The notes: a model not told the origin generated them from the sequence alone. Counted from the stretch's first letter, positions 13,501 to 24,100 are shown. The stretch: DNA of 64,000 nucleotides from Chrysaora quinquecirrha (GCA_014526335.1 JACTAT010000198.1:43468-107467), one strand, 5' to 3'. Program-made: numbers and translations.

Positions 13501-13894
13501 ATTGCCCTTGCTTGTATTCTAAAGCTTTATTCGTCTATAGTTGATGCGATGATCACTTATATAAACTAAAACTATTTACCCAAGACCCTTATCTAGACCT
13601 ATAAAGACTTAAACAGCCAATACCGGTAGTACCTAATGTTACTAAATTTGCAAATCCATATTTTCTCTTTACCCTTTACTCAAATTTAGGTACCGTACCT
13701 ATACAGTCAGTAGATAAAGATAGATCGATGGTCTTTAGGCCGAAGAGAAGAGGCAGGCCTAAGTAAGGTTAGCCTAAGTTGTTCCAAAACTTAAGCCAGA
13801 AAAAATGCACATTGCAGTAAAGAAGACGGAAGCAAACTTACCCTTTAGATTTATCTTTCGTTTTGGACTTTCCTTTCTTCGTCTTCTTTGGCAT
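1527..13894 (-). CDS. BBOF1: Basal body orientation factor 1 (CCDC176), complete, 16 exons
   Basis: BBOF1 is a coiled-coil protein of motile cilia needed to hold basal bodies in a common orientation. Exons on -: 13842-13894, 12972-13085, 12371-12494, 11872-11937, 10713-10775, 10277-10357, 9244-9324, 8393-8463, 7865-7961, 7021-7068, 5998-6066, 5115-5227, 4270-4360, 3204-3271, 2165-2422, 1527-1746. All joins keep frame across GT-AG introns and give 538 codons, close to the usual vertebrate length of about 530. The start is lysine-rich (MPKKTKKGKSK). The body is heptad-rich coiled coil with NAVANAYLWEGKLDV and ERDTVEVVAFLKK. Two blocks are diagnostic: REMNRVKKLAKNILDE (exon 13) and GKVDIGDLTWEQRERVLRLL (exon 15). 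The last exon is acidic and poorly conserved. Introns contain several miniature transposons and an (ACATAA)n tract. No frameshift or missing exon was seen. Confidence 0.95.
2460..2808. mobile_element. Foldback mini-transposon with 19-bp internal minisatellite (CACCC family, copy 1)
   Basis: The ends are inverted copies: left CACCCTGGATAACGTATGTG, right (reverse complement) CACCCCGGATAACGTATGTG. AGTAT flanks both sides (2455-2459 and 2809-2813), which looks like a 5-bp target duplication. The right half is a tandem array of about nine 19-bp units (CTGTACTGCACAACCAYCR); the left half carries related units in the opposite orientation. It lies in the last BBOF1 introns region, between exons 14 and 15. 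A second copy is at 37082-37597. Reading frames through it are artefacts of the repeat. Confidence 0.75.
3860..4205. repeat. Fragments of the GGCC/CAAACATTG mini-transposon family
   Basis: In the intron between BBOF1 exons 13 and 14. Two right ends of the family (gatcgctctgccagggccta near 4062-4081, and aaccagggccta near 4195-4206) follow AAACATTG-type words. I see no matching left end, so these are probably truncated or overlapping copies. Confidence 0.45.
4801..5063. mobile_element. GGCC/CAAACATTG mini-transposon copy
   Basis: The left end TATGTCCCTGGCCAAACGAT and the right end (reverse complement TTAGGTCCTTGCCAAACAAC) form imperfect inverted repeats. Internal words resemble AAACATTGCTTGTAAAGCAA. 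It lies inside a BBOF1 intron. Confidence 0.55.
6377..6843. mobile_element. GGCC-type mini-transposon with its own internal word ACTGAACATT
   Basis: The left end CTTAGGCCACGGCTTAGCGA and the right end (reverse complement CTTAGGCCTCGGACAAATGA) match at the termini. Inside, the word (A)CTGAACAT(T) is repeated many times instead of the CAAACATTG word of the other copies; the same word follows the right terminal repeat. It lies in a BBOF1 intron. Confidence 0.5.
7291..7740. mobile_element. Mini-transposon with TCGCA words, nested in a GGCC-type element
   Basis: The inverted ends share CTACACGTGCGACTTTTTG (left, 7301-7319) and, reverse-complemented from 7709-7731, CTGCACGTGCGACTTTTTG. GTCGCA and its complement recur inside. 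Flanking sequence about 7133-7290 and 7741-7795 looks like an outer GGCC-type element (right end TTTGGCCACGGCCTA), suggesting nesting. A related left end is at about 39748. Confidence 0.5.
8747..9037. mobile_element. Small inverted-repeat element in a BBOF1 intron
   Basis: Left end CGCTTACACTTTGCCGGTAT and right end (reverse complement CGTTTACACTATGCCCGTAT) are imperfect inverted repeats. AATACGGTACGG-type words occur inside. No coding capacity. Confidence 0.45.
9500..10255. repeat. (ACATAA)n hexanucleotide microsatellite in a BBOF1 intron
   Basis: Nearly pure ACATAA repeats occupy about 9896-10120, with degenerate flanks from 9500 and to 10255, interrupted at 9828-9895 by unique sequence. 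The array lies between exons 6 and 7. The apparent proteins (MFMF, VYVY, KHKH repeats) are repeat translations, not genes. Confidence 0.9.
11112..11286 (-). mobile_element. tRNA-derived SINE with a CACCTT tail
   Basis: Read on -, the 5' part resembles a tRNA gene: an A-box-like TGGCGTCGCGGTG (11268-11280) and a perfect B box GGTTCGAGCCC (11215-11225) inside a five-pair T stem (CTGGG/CCCAG). An anticodon-stem-like hairpin TGAC-TTGTGCT-GTCA precedes it. About 85 unrelated bases follow, ending in repeated TTCACC units (11112-11130), a typical SINE tail. The acceptor stem does not close, so it is not a functional tRNA. Confidence 0.6.
13205..13492. mobile_element. Palindromic mini-transposon, first BBOF1 intron
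   Basis: The two halves are inverted: CACAAGATATCAAGTTTCTG at the left and CAAAAACTTGATATCTTGTG at the right, with ACAAATTTCAC/TAGTCTAGGTAC-type blocks mirrored around the centre. A second copy lies at 31450-31805. Confidence 0.6.
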
Positions 13895-14335
13895 TTTCTT
13901 TATTTATTCGAGCAAAATTTATAGCCAAGGAAGGTTTGTTTGCTTGTTTGCTTGGTTTTGATTATCATTTATCATTCCTTATGTGCAAGCCTCGTTCTCA
14001 ATAAATACATTTCCATGACAACGATTCAGAAGCATTGATGATTTGTCCTTTCCTTGGCAACCAGTTAGTTATTTGTTGATTGTTATTTTACCTTCTCTCC
14101 ATTTTTAGCATTGAACTTTTTATATTTCATTCAATATTTGATGATTTTTTATTACAGGGTTTTTGTTCTATATTACTTAGGCCTATATTTTATATTACAA
14201 ATGTTGAATTGGTGTGGTACTTTTTGAAGAAACAACAAGGAGGACGCCTAAACAAAGTTTTGTTCAGCCGCATGGTCATTATCAAATCCAGCCATTACCA
14301 CAGTCAATAGTCAATATGCCATTACAAAGTGAAGT
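13895..14335. other. Upstream region of BBOF1, no gene seen
   Basis: AT-rich sequence 5' of the BBOF1 start. It should contain the BBOF1 promoter, but I see no clear TATA box at a convincing distance and cannot mark a start site. Open frames on + here are short and unrecognisable. Confidence 0.4.
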
Positions 14336-14337
14336 GA

Positions 14338-14446
14338 AGAGGGGATGGTTGGCAGCGTAAACGATGGATCGAGAATGTGGGTAAGCCAAGGGAGGATATG
14401 GCAACAAAGACTAAGTCAGGAAGACGCGCAAAGCAGAACAGGACCA
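14338..14446 (+). pseudogene. Possible LINE open reading frame remnant
   Basis: One frame reads WQRKRWIENVGKPREDMA and then KSGRRAKQNRTRSG before a stop. This resembles the RKRWIENVREDM...RAQNRT segment found near the C terminus of many non-LTR retrotransposon polyproteins. It is short and isolated, so the call is weak. Confidence 0.35.
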
Positions 14447-14639
14447 GATCAGGATAACGACGGTGTAGGGTAGAGTCCCAGAAGCGGAAGACCAACCCAG
14501 GGAAGCAGAAATTTTCTACAGACGTATGGAGACGTATTTGTCTTATAAGTGATTATCATGATTTTGATTACTATAGTCATTTCATAGCTAACATAAGGTG
14601 CACTAAGAAGTAAAAAAAATCAAAATTCGAATCATGTCT

Positions 14640-15190
14640 TGCCCCCGTATTGCCAAATCGAGTCAAATCACGTCAAAAAATCGAGTCAGGTTATGTCAAA
14701 ATTAAAGTAAAATAAGGCCAGGTTAAGTCAAGTCTAGTGAAGTCAAGTCTAAGTTAAATCGAGCCAGGTCAATTCAAGACAACGTCTAAGTCGACGTCGA
14801 GTCAACGTCAAAGTCAAATCAAGTCAACGTCAACCTCAAAATCGACTTCAACATCAAGTCAAGTCAACACCCTAGTCAACGTCAAAGTCAAGTTTAAGTT
14901 ATCTTCAACATCAAATCAAATCAATACCAGAGTCAATTTCAAAGTCAAATAAAGTCAACGTCAAAATCAACGTCAAAGTCAATTTCAATATAAAGCAAAG
15001 TCAACACCCTGAGCCAGGTCAATTCAAGACAACGTCTAAGTCGACGTCAACTTCAACACCAAGTCAAGTCAAATCAAGTCAACGTCAAAATCAACGTCAA
15101 AATCAAATTCAGTCAGGTCGTCTTCAACATCAAGACAAGTAAAATCAAGCAAATTAGAAAAGAATCAAATAGAATGGAATCAAATGGAGT
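14640..15190. repeat. Degenerate GTCAA-rich tandem repeat
   Basis: Short units such as AAGTCAA, ACGTCAA and AATCAA recur for over 500 bases with irregular 5-6 base spacing. The block ends just before the stop codon of the DEG/ENaC gene, so it forms most of that gene's downstream flank. Confidence 0.8.
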
Positions 15191-15243
15191 AGAATTGAAT
15201 CAACTAAATAAAGTCTCAACGAATCGAATCAATTCGTGCTGAA

Positions 15244-16689
15244 TCAAATCGTCTTGCCTTGGCTGCAAGATTTCGTTGTACCTGGTTGTTTGTTTTCACG
15301 TTTCAGCATCCATCGACCAGTTATGATGTCAATGAGCAACATTAAAATTTCAACCAGAGAAATCCAAGATGCTCCTAGCAGCAATCCCATGTGGCCTCCA
15401 ATATCACTGACGACATTCAAAAATGTGTACAGCTGACTTTCCTCGTTAACAACCTCGGAAAATTCATCGTAATAAATACTGACTTTGATCAGCTTTTGTC
15501 TTATCTCCTCGATACTGTAGTTCCCATGTCGCTCACCCGTAGCTGCGGCGATAACGGGCGAAAGCATTTTAGCTTGCCAAGACGTCGGCCATGTTTTCTG
15601 GATTGCTTTTGCCTTGTAAATCTCCTCGTAACAAGGCTCCTTGCAGTTGCATTGTTTCCTGTCAAAGCTGTAACTGAAATTTGTTTGGCACTGTTCGTAC
15701 TCCGTCGTGGAGAGATTTCGTTTGCTAGGATAGCTCTCATTTGGCATAAAAACTCGCATTATTGGAGGGACGTACCCGCAGGCCTTGTACAGTGCAACAT
15801 ATAAACACGATAAATAGCAGGTTTCGACAACATACTTTCCTTTGAAGAGTGACTGCTCTTCCTTGCCCTCTAAGAAACATTTCGACCCAGATGAGCCTGA
15901 TTGTCGAATTCTGATAACTTTCTGAATTGTTATTCGGGTGTGGTGACCAGGAGACAAATGAATCCCACTGAATTTTCTTATGTATTCTTTGGGATCATGA
16001 AAGTTAACGAAAAGCCCATTTCTGCTATCTTGCAGTGGCTTTGTGAAGTATTTATCGTCGTCGTGTTCCTTTTCGTCGTAATAAAGAATCATCTGTAAGC
16101 CTTTGAGCTCCCCTTGCCAATGCTGTCTCAAAACAGAATTCCTGTTCAGTGTAAAACATGGCCAAAAGTTGGGTGTAAATGAGAATTCTTTGGGGAATTT
16201 TATGTTGACCAATCTGTCATCCATTCCCATTCCGATGTTTGCTTCTGAGTAGTTAGCGATGTAAAGCTTACAAGCCATTTCGAAGTATTTCTTGTTGATC
16301 TGGTTCTTGAAACCCCAGTCGTCGAGCGAAGAGCAGTTTTCCGGTAGGCTTTGTAATGTCGGCTGAGGACTTCCATCAGTGTTTAACATATCAGTATTGC
16401 AGAATGTCATCGCTGGTAGTGCGAGTGAATTCTTGTATCTTATTTCTTCTTTTATATAAGTTTTTCTATAAAGATATTCTTTGATAATCATCACGAACGT
16501 GGATATCAAGGAAACAGCTGAAAACAGAAAGAGCAATGTCCAAAATATTCTTCGACATGTTTGTCGTTCTGCAAAGATTTTCAAAAATCCATGAATAGTT
16601 AGACTGTCCACTTCTTCAGCCAAATCTTTCTTTTTGCTGCTTGAAACAGATTTAGGAGCTTTCGCTTTCGGCGAATGTGAAGTGCCCAT
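15244..16689 (-). CDS. DEG/ENaC/ASIC-family cation channel subunit, intronless
   Basis: The 481-residue frame matches the degenerin/ENaC plan: cytosolic N terminus with the gating His-Gly pair in SLTIHGFLKI (about 29-38), first membrane helix about 47-69, the post-TM1 block LPAMTFCN (91-98), a large cysteine-rich extracellular domain (cysteines clustered about 271-365, including CNCKEPC), and the pore helix SDIGGHMGLLLGASWISLVE with the selectivity-filter triplet GAS (about 439-441). The C terminus is short. Length is typical for the family. Such subunits form trimers at the plasma membrane; gating can be by protons, peptides or force, and the ligand cannot be read here. ATG at 16689 is the first in frame and leaves an N terminus of normal size. 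A single exon suggests retroposition or ancestral intron loss; no frame damage is seen. Confidence 0.92.
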   Translation of the reverse strand: MGTSHSPKAKAPKSVSSSKKKDLAEEVDSLTIHGFLKIFAERQTCRRIFWTLLFLFSAVSLISTFVMIIKEYLYRKTYIKEEIRYKNSLALPAMTFCNTDMLNTDGSPQPTLQSLPENCSSLDDWGFKNQINKKYFEMACKLYIANYSEANIGMGMDDRLVNIKFPKEFSFTPNFWPCFTLNRNSVLRQHWQGELKGLQMILYYDEKEHDDDKYFTKPLQDSRNGLFVNFHDPKEYIRKFSGIHLSPGHHTRITIQKVIRIRQSGSSGSKCFLEGKEEQSLFKGKYVVETCYLSCLYVALYKACGYVPPIMRVFMPNESYPSKRNLSTTEYEQCQTNFSYSFDRKQCNCKEPCYEEIYKAKAIQKTWPTSWQAKMLSPVIAAATGERHGNYSIEEIRQKLIKVSIYYDEFSEVVNEESQLYTFLNVVSDIGGHMGLLLGASWISLVEILMLLIDIITGRWMLKRENKQPGTTKSCSQGKTI

Positions 16690-17292
16690 CGTAGATCGTT
16701 ATCTTGACCTACTTAAGATGTCTGCTGAGGCCTCGGAATATGACCCTTCTTGAATGCTTCTGCAAATAGGCAGAACTGACAGCGCACCACTGCAATATAA
16801 AGTCGATCGTCTGAGCATCACAGCAATGTACCACCATAAAAAAGAAGAAAAAAGGGTTGAACCATCATAATTTGAAGCCTGTCAACTATCCACCAATCAA
16901 ATCAAACAACAAGGTCGATTACATTGTTTCATGTTAAGCCAACACCCTTGCAGGTCTTTTGTAGGAGGTATAGTTCATGTATCTGCCATCTGTATATCCT
17001 TTGACTTGCCCAAATCGTCTTTTTATAATAATGAGATAAGACAGAAGATATATACTGTAAGAGACAAGATAGAGACAAGAAGATATATACTGTAAGAGCA
17101 GTGAAGGTAAAGAGGTAAAGAAAAGGAATATATGCGATACATAAGCACTCTACTCGTGACCCAGATCACGTCGGGGGCTTAAGGTTAGTACGCAATATGG
17201 TCGTGTCCCATAAGTGCCACACGGCAACATCGCACTTGGCACGCATGAGTAAAAGGAACAACTAGACTTATTACCAGAGTAATACTTATAGC
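16690..17292. other. Region upstream of the DEG/ENaC gene, no gene seen
   Basis: AT-rich, with a duplicated GACAAGA/AGATATATACTGTAAGAG block at about 17040-17100 and an extra TAGACTTATTAC terminus at 17268-17279. No splice-supported reading frame. Confidence 0.4.
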
Positions 17293-17791
17293 TAGACTTA
17301 TTACATGATTCGTAGTTATCGCTATTGAAATGAATCGCCTGGACGCTCAAACTACGACTCATAATCGAACGGTTATCTTTCTGGACTTACTTTTTCTGCC
17401 TCGTTTTCAAATTACCATGGTGACAATGATGTCAACGGTAAGTGGTTGTAATGGCCTAAATTTACCGTGTCTAAAACGCCGTAAAAAACAATCTTTCTTT
17501 GTATTAAAACTCAACTCACTATTTGTTTTGGAGAAAGCTCTTACCAACCCAGCTTTTTCGATATTTGTTTCAAACTTTTAGCGACATTTAGTACTAAATC
17601 GGCTGCCAAATAGGGCTCGTATATTTTGCTGTGACGATGCAGCGAACCAGCCTCGTTTCCACGGGGAACAATTTTTTGTTCCCGCCAGTCCCAGAAAATG
17701 TCCGTAATATTATGAGTCCCAGTTTGAGCGATCTCGGTTTGGTGTAGTCTCGGTCTGGTGAGCGATAACTGGGACTCAGGTAATAAGTCTA
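17293..17791. mobile_element. Mini-transposon with TAGACTTATTAC termini
   Basis: The ends TAGACTTATTAC (17293-17304) and GTAATAAGTCTA (17780-17791) are perfect inverted repeats. The similarity continues to GTTATCGCT about 31 bases in, with about four mismatches. Related termini are scattered elsewhere (8228, 24571, 37840), so this is a dispersed family. No coding capacity. Confidence 0.65.
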
Positions 17792-19034
17792 AACTTGACT
17801 GAATAATTACAGTATTAAATTTAAAATATTAATCTTAAATGAGTAAATTGGAAGTTTTTTATAATTACTTATCAATACCGTAATGTAAACTTGAGGAAAG
17901 ATGTTTAATTTCTTCTTCGCAATCTTACGTAAAAGAACTGCATTTTAGATTAAAAACAACGGTCAACGGTATGTTCAGGTGCATATGGCATGTCAGTTTC
18001 AGAAGCTGCAAGATTTCTGTCAACTTGACTACTACGCTGTTAGTCTGAGTTAGTCATAAGAAACTGCGGGAAATGACGAGCAGAAATTCACCCGCGCTTC
18101 AAAGTCAAAACTATTTTATCCTCGCCCGTTGGCGCTATTTTCCCATGTTTTCACCCTCCGCCACTTATTTTTCCGACATCTTTTGGAGAAACGGAACCCA
18201 TTATGGAAACTTTTTAAAATTTTGAGATATAGATAGAGTTTTCAATATAAAATTCGCATTGAGCATCCAAAATTAGGTACAAATATTTATTATCTCAATG
18301 CTTGTATTATTAGCCTGCGCAGACCCAAAGCCACCGAAGGAGGATTGGTTGCTTTGTGTCTACGCGCAAGCTATTGTATTATTGATTGTACGAGCGTTCA
18401 ACGTTTACGATTTTATTAAGGCCCAGACCAATAGGGATGAAACGTTTTTACCCCACGGGCCTGTCACTTTTCACGGTAAAAGCTCTTATAGAAGCGGGAA
18501 CTTTGCACGCTCACAAAATCATTGGTGCGAGCGCTAGGAGAGAAAAACTCGGCATCTAGACTAAGTTTTCCTTTGATAAATTTTTAATGAAACCGACAAA
18601 ACGGTGTATAGAGCACTGTGTCGAACCACACTCGAAATTGTTTTTGTTTTCGGTACGTTACAGGGGGCTTAGTTCCAAATAAACTTGCTTCCCAAGACCT
18701 TCCCAAGTTACACTTGCTTCCCAAGTCCCTAACTTCACTGAAATTGAATTGAATTGATGTTATTGTTATTCGCTTCAGCTGGTGTTAATTTTAGCCTCAG
18801 ATCAGTGGTTTGAGTGAGCGTCCAGCGATCCAATTCAACAGCAATAACTACGAGTCATGTAGCAAGTCTATTCCCAAGTCCCAAAATTTCGCTCACATTA
18901 AATTCCATTGATGTTGTGGTTGTTCGCCTCAGAAACAGTTTACTCTAGCTTTATTACACTCCTCCCGCTCTTTCGGAAACAGCTAGAACAACTACTACAA
19001 CAAAATTGCTTTTTCCTCAGAGTACATATGCATT
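17792..19034. other. Intergenic, no gene supported
   Basis: AT-rich sequence with fragments related to the TAGACTTATTAC family (about 18820-18880). The frame at 18298-18537 has no domain and no splice context. Confidence 0.4.
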
Positions 19035-19395
19035 TACACTCTTTTTTTTTGTAAGAACCAGGAAATATTAATTGAGGCTGGCTGTTCTTAAATTTTTGCC
19101 GTTTTTGACCCTGAAATGTTCTTAATCTTTTCTTAATTCCTTGGTTACTAAGATATCTATATTTTTCAATAAATGTCTGGGGTGGTACTAGGTTTGTGTG
19201 AAAATGCAGCATTCTTGTCTATATCTCTGTCTGCTTCCTTTTTACGTTCAGTCTGACTGTCTTACTTACATATTTAGCTGATATTCTTGGGGGTTTTGAA
19301 AAGCCCAGCCTCAGCTTGTTCTTAATTTGTTCTAAAAATCTGGGCAAAATCCAGGCTCGTGGTTTTATAAAATTGTTCTTATAAAAAAAGAGTGT
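19035..19395. mobile_element. TACAC/T-run mini-transposon, word TGTTCTTA
   Basis: Left TACACTCTTTTTTTTTGTAA and right TTATAAAAAAAGAGTGTA are inverted, with TA at both ends as expected for a TA target duplication (Tc1/mariner type). Inside, TGTTCTTA occurs four times (near 19083, 19118, 19317, 19374). It ends 15 bases before the P-element target duplication. Confidence 0.7.
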
Positions 19396-19410
19396 ACATT
19401 GTTATATTCA

Positions 19411-19417
19411 TTTACAT
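19411..19417. repeat. Left target-site duplication of the P-like element
   Basis: TTTACAT directly abuts the left terminal repeat and recurs exactly at 24398-24404 beyond the right one. P elements normally make 8 bp; 7 bp match here. Confidence 0.7.
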
Positions 19418-19479
19418 CATAGTCATAAGAGAAAACTATAGTCTGGAAACAAGGGCGTGATAACAATAGCGCTTTTGTT
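19418..19479. repeat. Left terminal inverted repeat of the P-like element
   Basis: 62 bases, pairing with 24336-24397 with one mismatch (A here, C in the right copy, in CTGG[A/C]AACAAGG). Confidence 0.92.
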
Positions 19480-19533
19480 CGAACTTGAATCAGCATGCCA
19501 CGCCTTGCTGAGAGTGCATCAAAATAATCAAAG

Positions 19534-20778
19534 ATGGCGACTTGTAGCGGTGATCTTGTATCAGGTGATGATTTAGATGCGATTCTTACGCTATTAGAGG
19601 AAGATTTTTTCGAAAACGACGATGAAATGGTTGAAGCAATAACATCTTCAGTAGATGAGGTAAGTCATTATCCTAATTAAATCTTTGATAGGCCATGTTA
19701 TTTAAATTACAAAACTAGATAGAAAGCAAAAGTGTAGGCCAAGGTACTTTCGTTTCTTTCGTTGATATGTCGTATCTTCGTTACCTCCTTGCTTAAAACA
19801 TACTTATAATTGTTTCTAGATTGAAAACCTACCTACGCAAAAAAGATTCAATGCGAAATTTGTTTGAAATTCTACAAATCTGAACGTGGAATGAAGCGCC
19901 ATAAAAGCATTACGCACAAGGGTGACAAATCGAATGAAGACCCTGTTGTACCAAAACTTCGTCTCTCGCACTTTAAATGTTTTGTGGAACGAAGTGCACA
20001 GAAGCTACTTGTTGAAGAGTGTTATCCTGATGAGATTTTGAAAGAATTTAAGAATTTTAGTTTCACTTCACTGGATGCAGAACACAGTTTCAAATTTATT
20101 GAAGGGTGTGTTCAAAGTTTTGATGGTGATGCGGAGAAATTTTTCCCAAAATTTTATAAGTGTGTGTCACAGAACGCTGTGTTCAAAAACATTTCAAGAA
20201 ATGCTTCAATGGTGTTGGGTCAAGAAGTTGCAAACCATGTTCTTTCTCACTTAAATGACTCAAGTACCTTTCAAGAGCCTGGTAAGTTAGATGAAGCAGC
20301 AGTCAACCAGTTCTCTGACAAAGAAATTGCCATTGTCAACTATTTAAGTGGATATGTATTAAGCACATTTTATCGAAGAATACGAAGTTCAAAGAAATGG
20401 AACACCATTGGTAGTCAGCAATGTCTTGCTATCTTGATGGCTGGCAAAAGTGATGGTGAAGTTGTCACAAGGGAAAAGAATGAAACACTAGTAAATGCAA
20501 AAAACAGAGGAGGACTTTGGAAAATACAGCCACAGGTTCAAGACATTTTCCTTATTGTAGAGTCAAAGTTCAGGTATTACACTAAACATACTGTTTCCAA
20601 AATCGACAGCAAAGATTTGCTTTCACAATTGATGATGAACAGTTTGGTAAGGGCAAATTATTCTGAAATTTGCAGCAAAACAGAAAACATCTCAAAAGAA
20701 ACAGCACTAAATCTACTTGAACATCTGCTGCTCCTTTACATCAGAGTTAGAAGTTTTCATTTGCAAAAGACAAGATAA
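19534..20778 (+). CDS. P-element-borne protein: C2H2 zinc finger plus P-transposase C-terminal-like region
   Basis: Exon 1 (19534-19659) encodes an acidic 42-residue N terminus and ends at GAG|GTAAGT. Exon 2 most simply starts at 19846 after AAAAAAG, which keeps frame and gives CEICLKFYKSERGMKRH followed by a second histidine four residues later: a C-x2-C, H-x4-H zinc finger. The total is 352 residues. That acceptor has a poor pyrimidine tract; the better-looking TTTCTAG at 19813-19819 leads to stops in all frames. The C-terminal half has NYLSGYVLSTFYRR and RGGLWKIQPQVQDIF, which remind me of the region after the catalytic domain in P/THAP9 transposases. The function is unknown: a separated transposase module or accessory DNA-binding factor is inference. 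Confidence 0.65.
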
Positions 20779-21101
20779 AGAGGCATAAACAAGAAGTGAA
20801 AAAAACAAAGACAAAATCTTTAAGGACCGAATTGAAAAAAAAGTCAAATTCAGATACCAAACTTGATTTGTAAGGCTTAGTAACAACAATTGTTACAATT
20901 TGTTAGGGCTTAGTTCCTTAAAAAAGTTTCTGAAATTTAAAAACTGAAAGACTAGTTCACTAGAAAAATATAAACATTATTTGGGCAGTTTCACATAAAG
21001 TTGTGTAAGCATGTAAAAATTAAATACACTAACTGGAGCGTGAAGTCAACTATAAACTATTAAGTCATATGAAAAACCATAACAGTATAGATACTAAATC
21101 A
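20779..21101. other. Spacer between convergent P-element genes
   Basis: AT-rich, no reading frame; presumably holds the two 3' UTRs and polyadenylation sites. Confidence 0.5.
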
Positions 21102-24100
21102 TCACTTATCTTTGAAGTCCCTCTTTCTTTTAGTTTTGCGGCATGGAACCTTTTCTGTTTCTTCTGCTATTTTTATTCCACCATTATCTGCATCACTAAC
21201 CCCTCTGCAATTTCCTTGGATTGGTCTGACAATGCGAGATATCCTTATGGTATTGTCATTGTATCCGAAGTCCCTGAGGGATGGGTTATCTTTCGATGCC
21301 CCATGCTTCTTTGCCTGCCAAAGTAATTTTCTAGGGGATCCTGGCAAAATCTTTCTGTCAGGACATATTTAACCCCATTTGCAAGAAGGTATTTGACCAA
21401 CTCAATAGTTGAACTAACTGTAATTGTAACTCCTTCATAGGTTGGCTGGGACAGAAACATTTTGCCTTTCTGCTCCTTTGAAAAATCTCCAGGCCTGTTT
21501 TCGATTGACAATAGCCAATCTTCTAGGTATTTAAGGAAAACATCTTTCAACCAGGCAAACCTCTCATCATCAACTGACTCGTATGGCTTGAGGAATGGCT
21601 TGCGCTTCAGCTTATGCTCCGCTGTGTTCCTCACATTCATGCAGTCAAAGAAGCCATCGAACATTGAGCAAAACTGTGCTGTATGTGTTGCTTGTTGTGG
21701 GCCAAATGCCTTTAACACCTCAGCAACAGATGAACTCAAAACTTGCACAGCCAATTTGACATTCATTCTTGAGAATGGGGTTAGCTTGATGTGCTCAATT
21801 GTTAACTTTGGAAGAAGGTGGAGCCCGCAATCCAAATCTTCCTTGACCAGCTGTGATATGTGACTCCATATAATAAATTGACCATCATTCCACATCAAAC
21901 GACCAGAATTTCCCTCACCAGAGCTTGCCAGACAATTCCTTGCTGTCTTTAAAAGGTGTGGAGGGTCAGCAAAAAAGTATATGTATCGCTTCTCAGTCGA
22001 GTAAATGTTATCTGTGCGATAAGTCACCTCAACTTCATTGTTGCCATCTTCTTCACTGATGAGGTGCTTGTGCATTCTGTACAATTTTCGGTTTGGAGAA
22101 GCACCATCACTTGTGACACCAACCACTTTGAGGTTGCATGTTAACTCACAGATACTCACAGCTTTCCAGAAAAGTGGAAATAGTTGAATGGATGTTGCAC
22201 CTTTGGTGGCAAAGTTGGCAAGAGTAAATTTCATGGGGTTGACAACACTTCTTATCAAAAACCAATACATGTGAAGCAATTTCATCTACTTTTTAAATGT
22301 AGAGCAATTTAATTCAATGTTGCCCAGATCAACATATCCAATTAAGTCTCCAGTGTGCTTGTCCCACACAAGGTTCTCCTGAATTTTCATTTCATCGTGA
22401 ATGAGAATTACAAAGCGTTCAGCTTCTGAAAATCTTTAACTTTGAGGCATAGTTCCTTTATCACATCTTTATTAAATCCTTGCTGGGGCCTTATATAATT
22501 TTTGTAATCTCTGAGCCTTCTACGGCTTGGCAAAATTAGAAAGCCAGTGTTTGTCTTCTCATCATATCGAATGTCATCATAGGCAGCAGGGGACTTTGCA
22601 GCCAGACTTAAGCAATATCTTATAATAAGTGGATGGTATCTTATGCCACCTTTCGTAGTTTTCAAATACTTCTGTTGTTGTTGCCAAAACAGCTTCATAA
22701 ATGGAGGCATGCTTGTTTCGTCAACAGAAGACATAATTGTTTCAAAGTCACCATTCAAACTGTCACTAACTGGCAAAGACTTTTTCTCAATTTCTTTTTT
22801 CATTGTTTCAATTTCTTGTTTTAGCAATTTGTTTTCAAGCCTGTATTCTTGTAGAGCAAGCTTTACCTTTTGTGGGTTTGTATTGGAGATAGGAGCATTT
22901 GGCTTGGCGGGTAGGATCTCTTCTTCACTTTTTTTCACAAACTTTTTTGTTTCTTTTGCTTCAGATTTTAAACAGACATTGCATTTGCCTTTGATGGCTT
23001 CATTCGTTAAAACCTCACATGTAGAGGGGCGATAAAATTCAGTCTCGGTCAGTGGATGATCATGTGATTCATCACTAAAAAGTATAAATTTTGCAGCAAC
23101 ACAATGCTTTAGAAATTTACAGCCAGCCTTGAGTGCAAATTTCTTGTCTATTCCACTGCAAATTACTTGACAGTCAAGTAATCTAATCAAATTGCTGAGA
23201 GTTATGCTTTGCAAAGTTCTTTTATTGCTCAGATATACATCATGATCATCTGGAAGCAACCAACCAAAAACTCGTATTGTAAATCCAAGGCTATCATCAA
23301 CATAAATTTCTATTATTGCCAGCTCGTGAATTGTATCTTTTTTGGCAATTTTGAGATAATCTGTCTTTTCTTCTTCTATGCACCAACCATTGTGAAATTT
23401 CAAATTTCTTGCTCTTATACAGAACTCATTGAATGATTTATATTTTGGTGAAGGTGTGCTTGTGGAAGCGGTTTGATGCAAATCTCTCTTCTTTTCAATT
23501 CTTCCTGCGGATTCTCTTGGCCTTGCTTGTTTTCTTTGGAAGTAAAAAAGAAATTAAATGTAATCTTTTAACCCAACCAGGGAAAAATTGGTAAAAAATC
23601 AAATCTAAACGTAGAAATGAAACAAAATTTGTTTGAAGGTAAGTACCTTTCTGTCGTCACTATACTTTTTTCTGGTAAATTTAAATTCGGCAATGCACCA
23701 GGTTTCAATGTTTTTCTTGTACGATCTGAAAGAAGGAAAAAATAAACCTTCAGTATGAGATGACTAATTCCCTTGTATTTTAGCACAAGTAACTCACACT
23801 AGCTAGCCTATATAAGATAGATAGCTACCTGGAGCTTCTTAACACAAGGAAATCTTGGCCTCTTAGATTGGCTTGCCAGTCCAGCCCTGGTTGTAATTTT
23901 TGTTGTCATCAACAAATATATATACATATAAATAAATAGATTAAACATTGGTTACTTACGAAAATTGATTTGATCTGGGGAAAAATGCAATTCACAAATA
24001 TGAATTCTTCTGGTTTCAATTTGAGTCCGAAGATCTTTATCAATCACTCGGTCTTTTGTCACGATGTTTATCAACTGGCTTCTCCATTTCGTACTGAATT

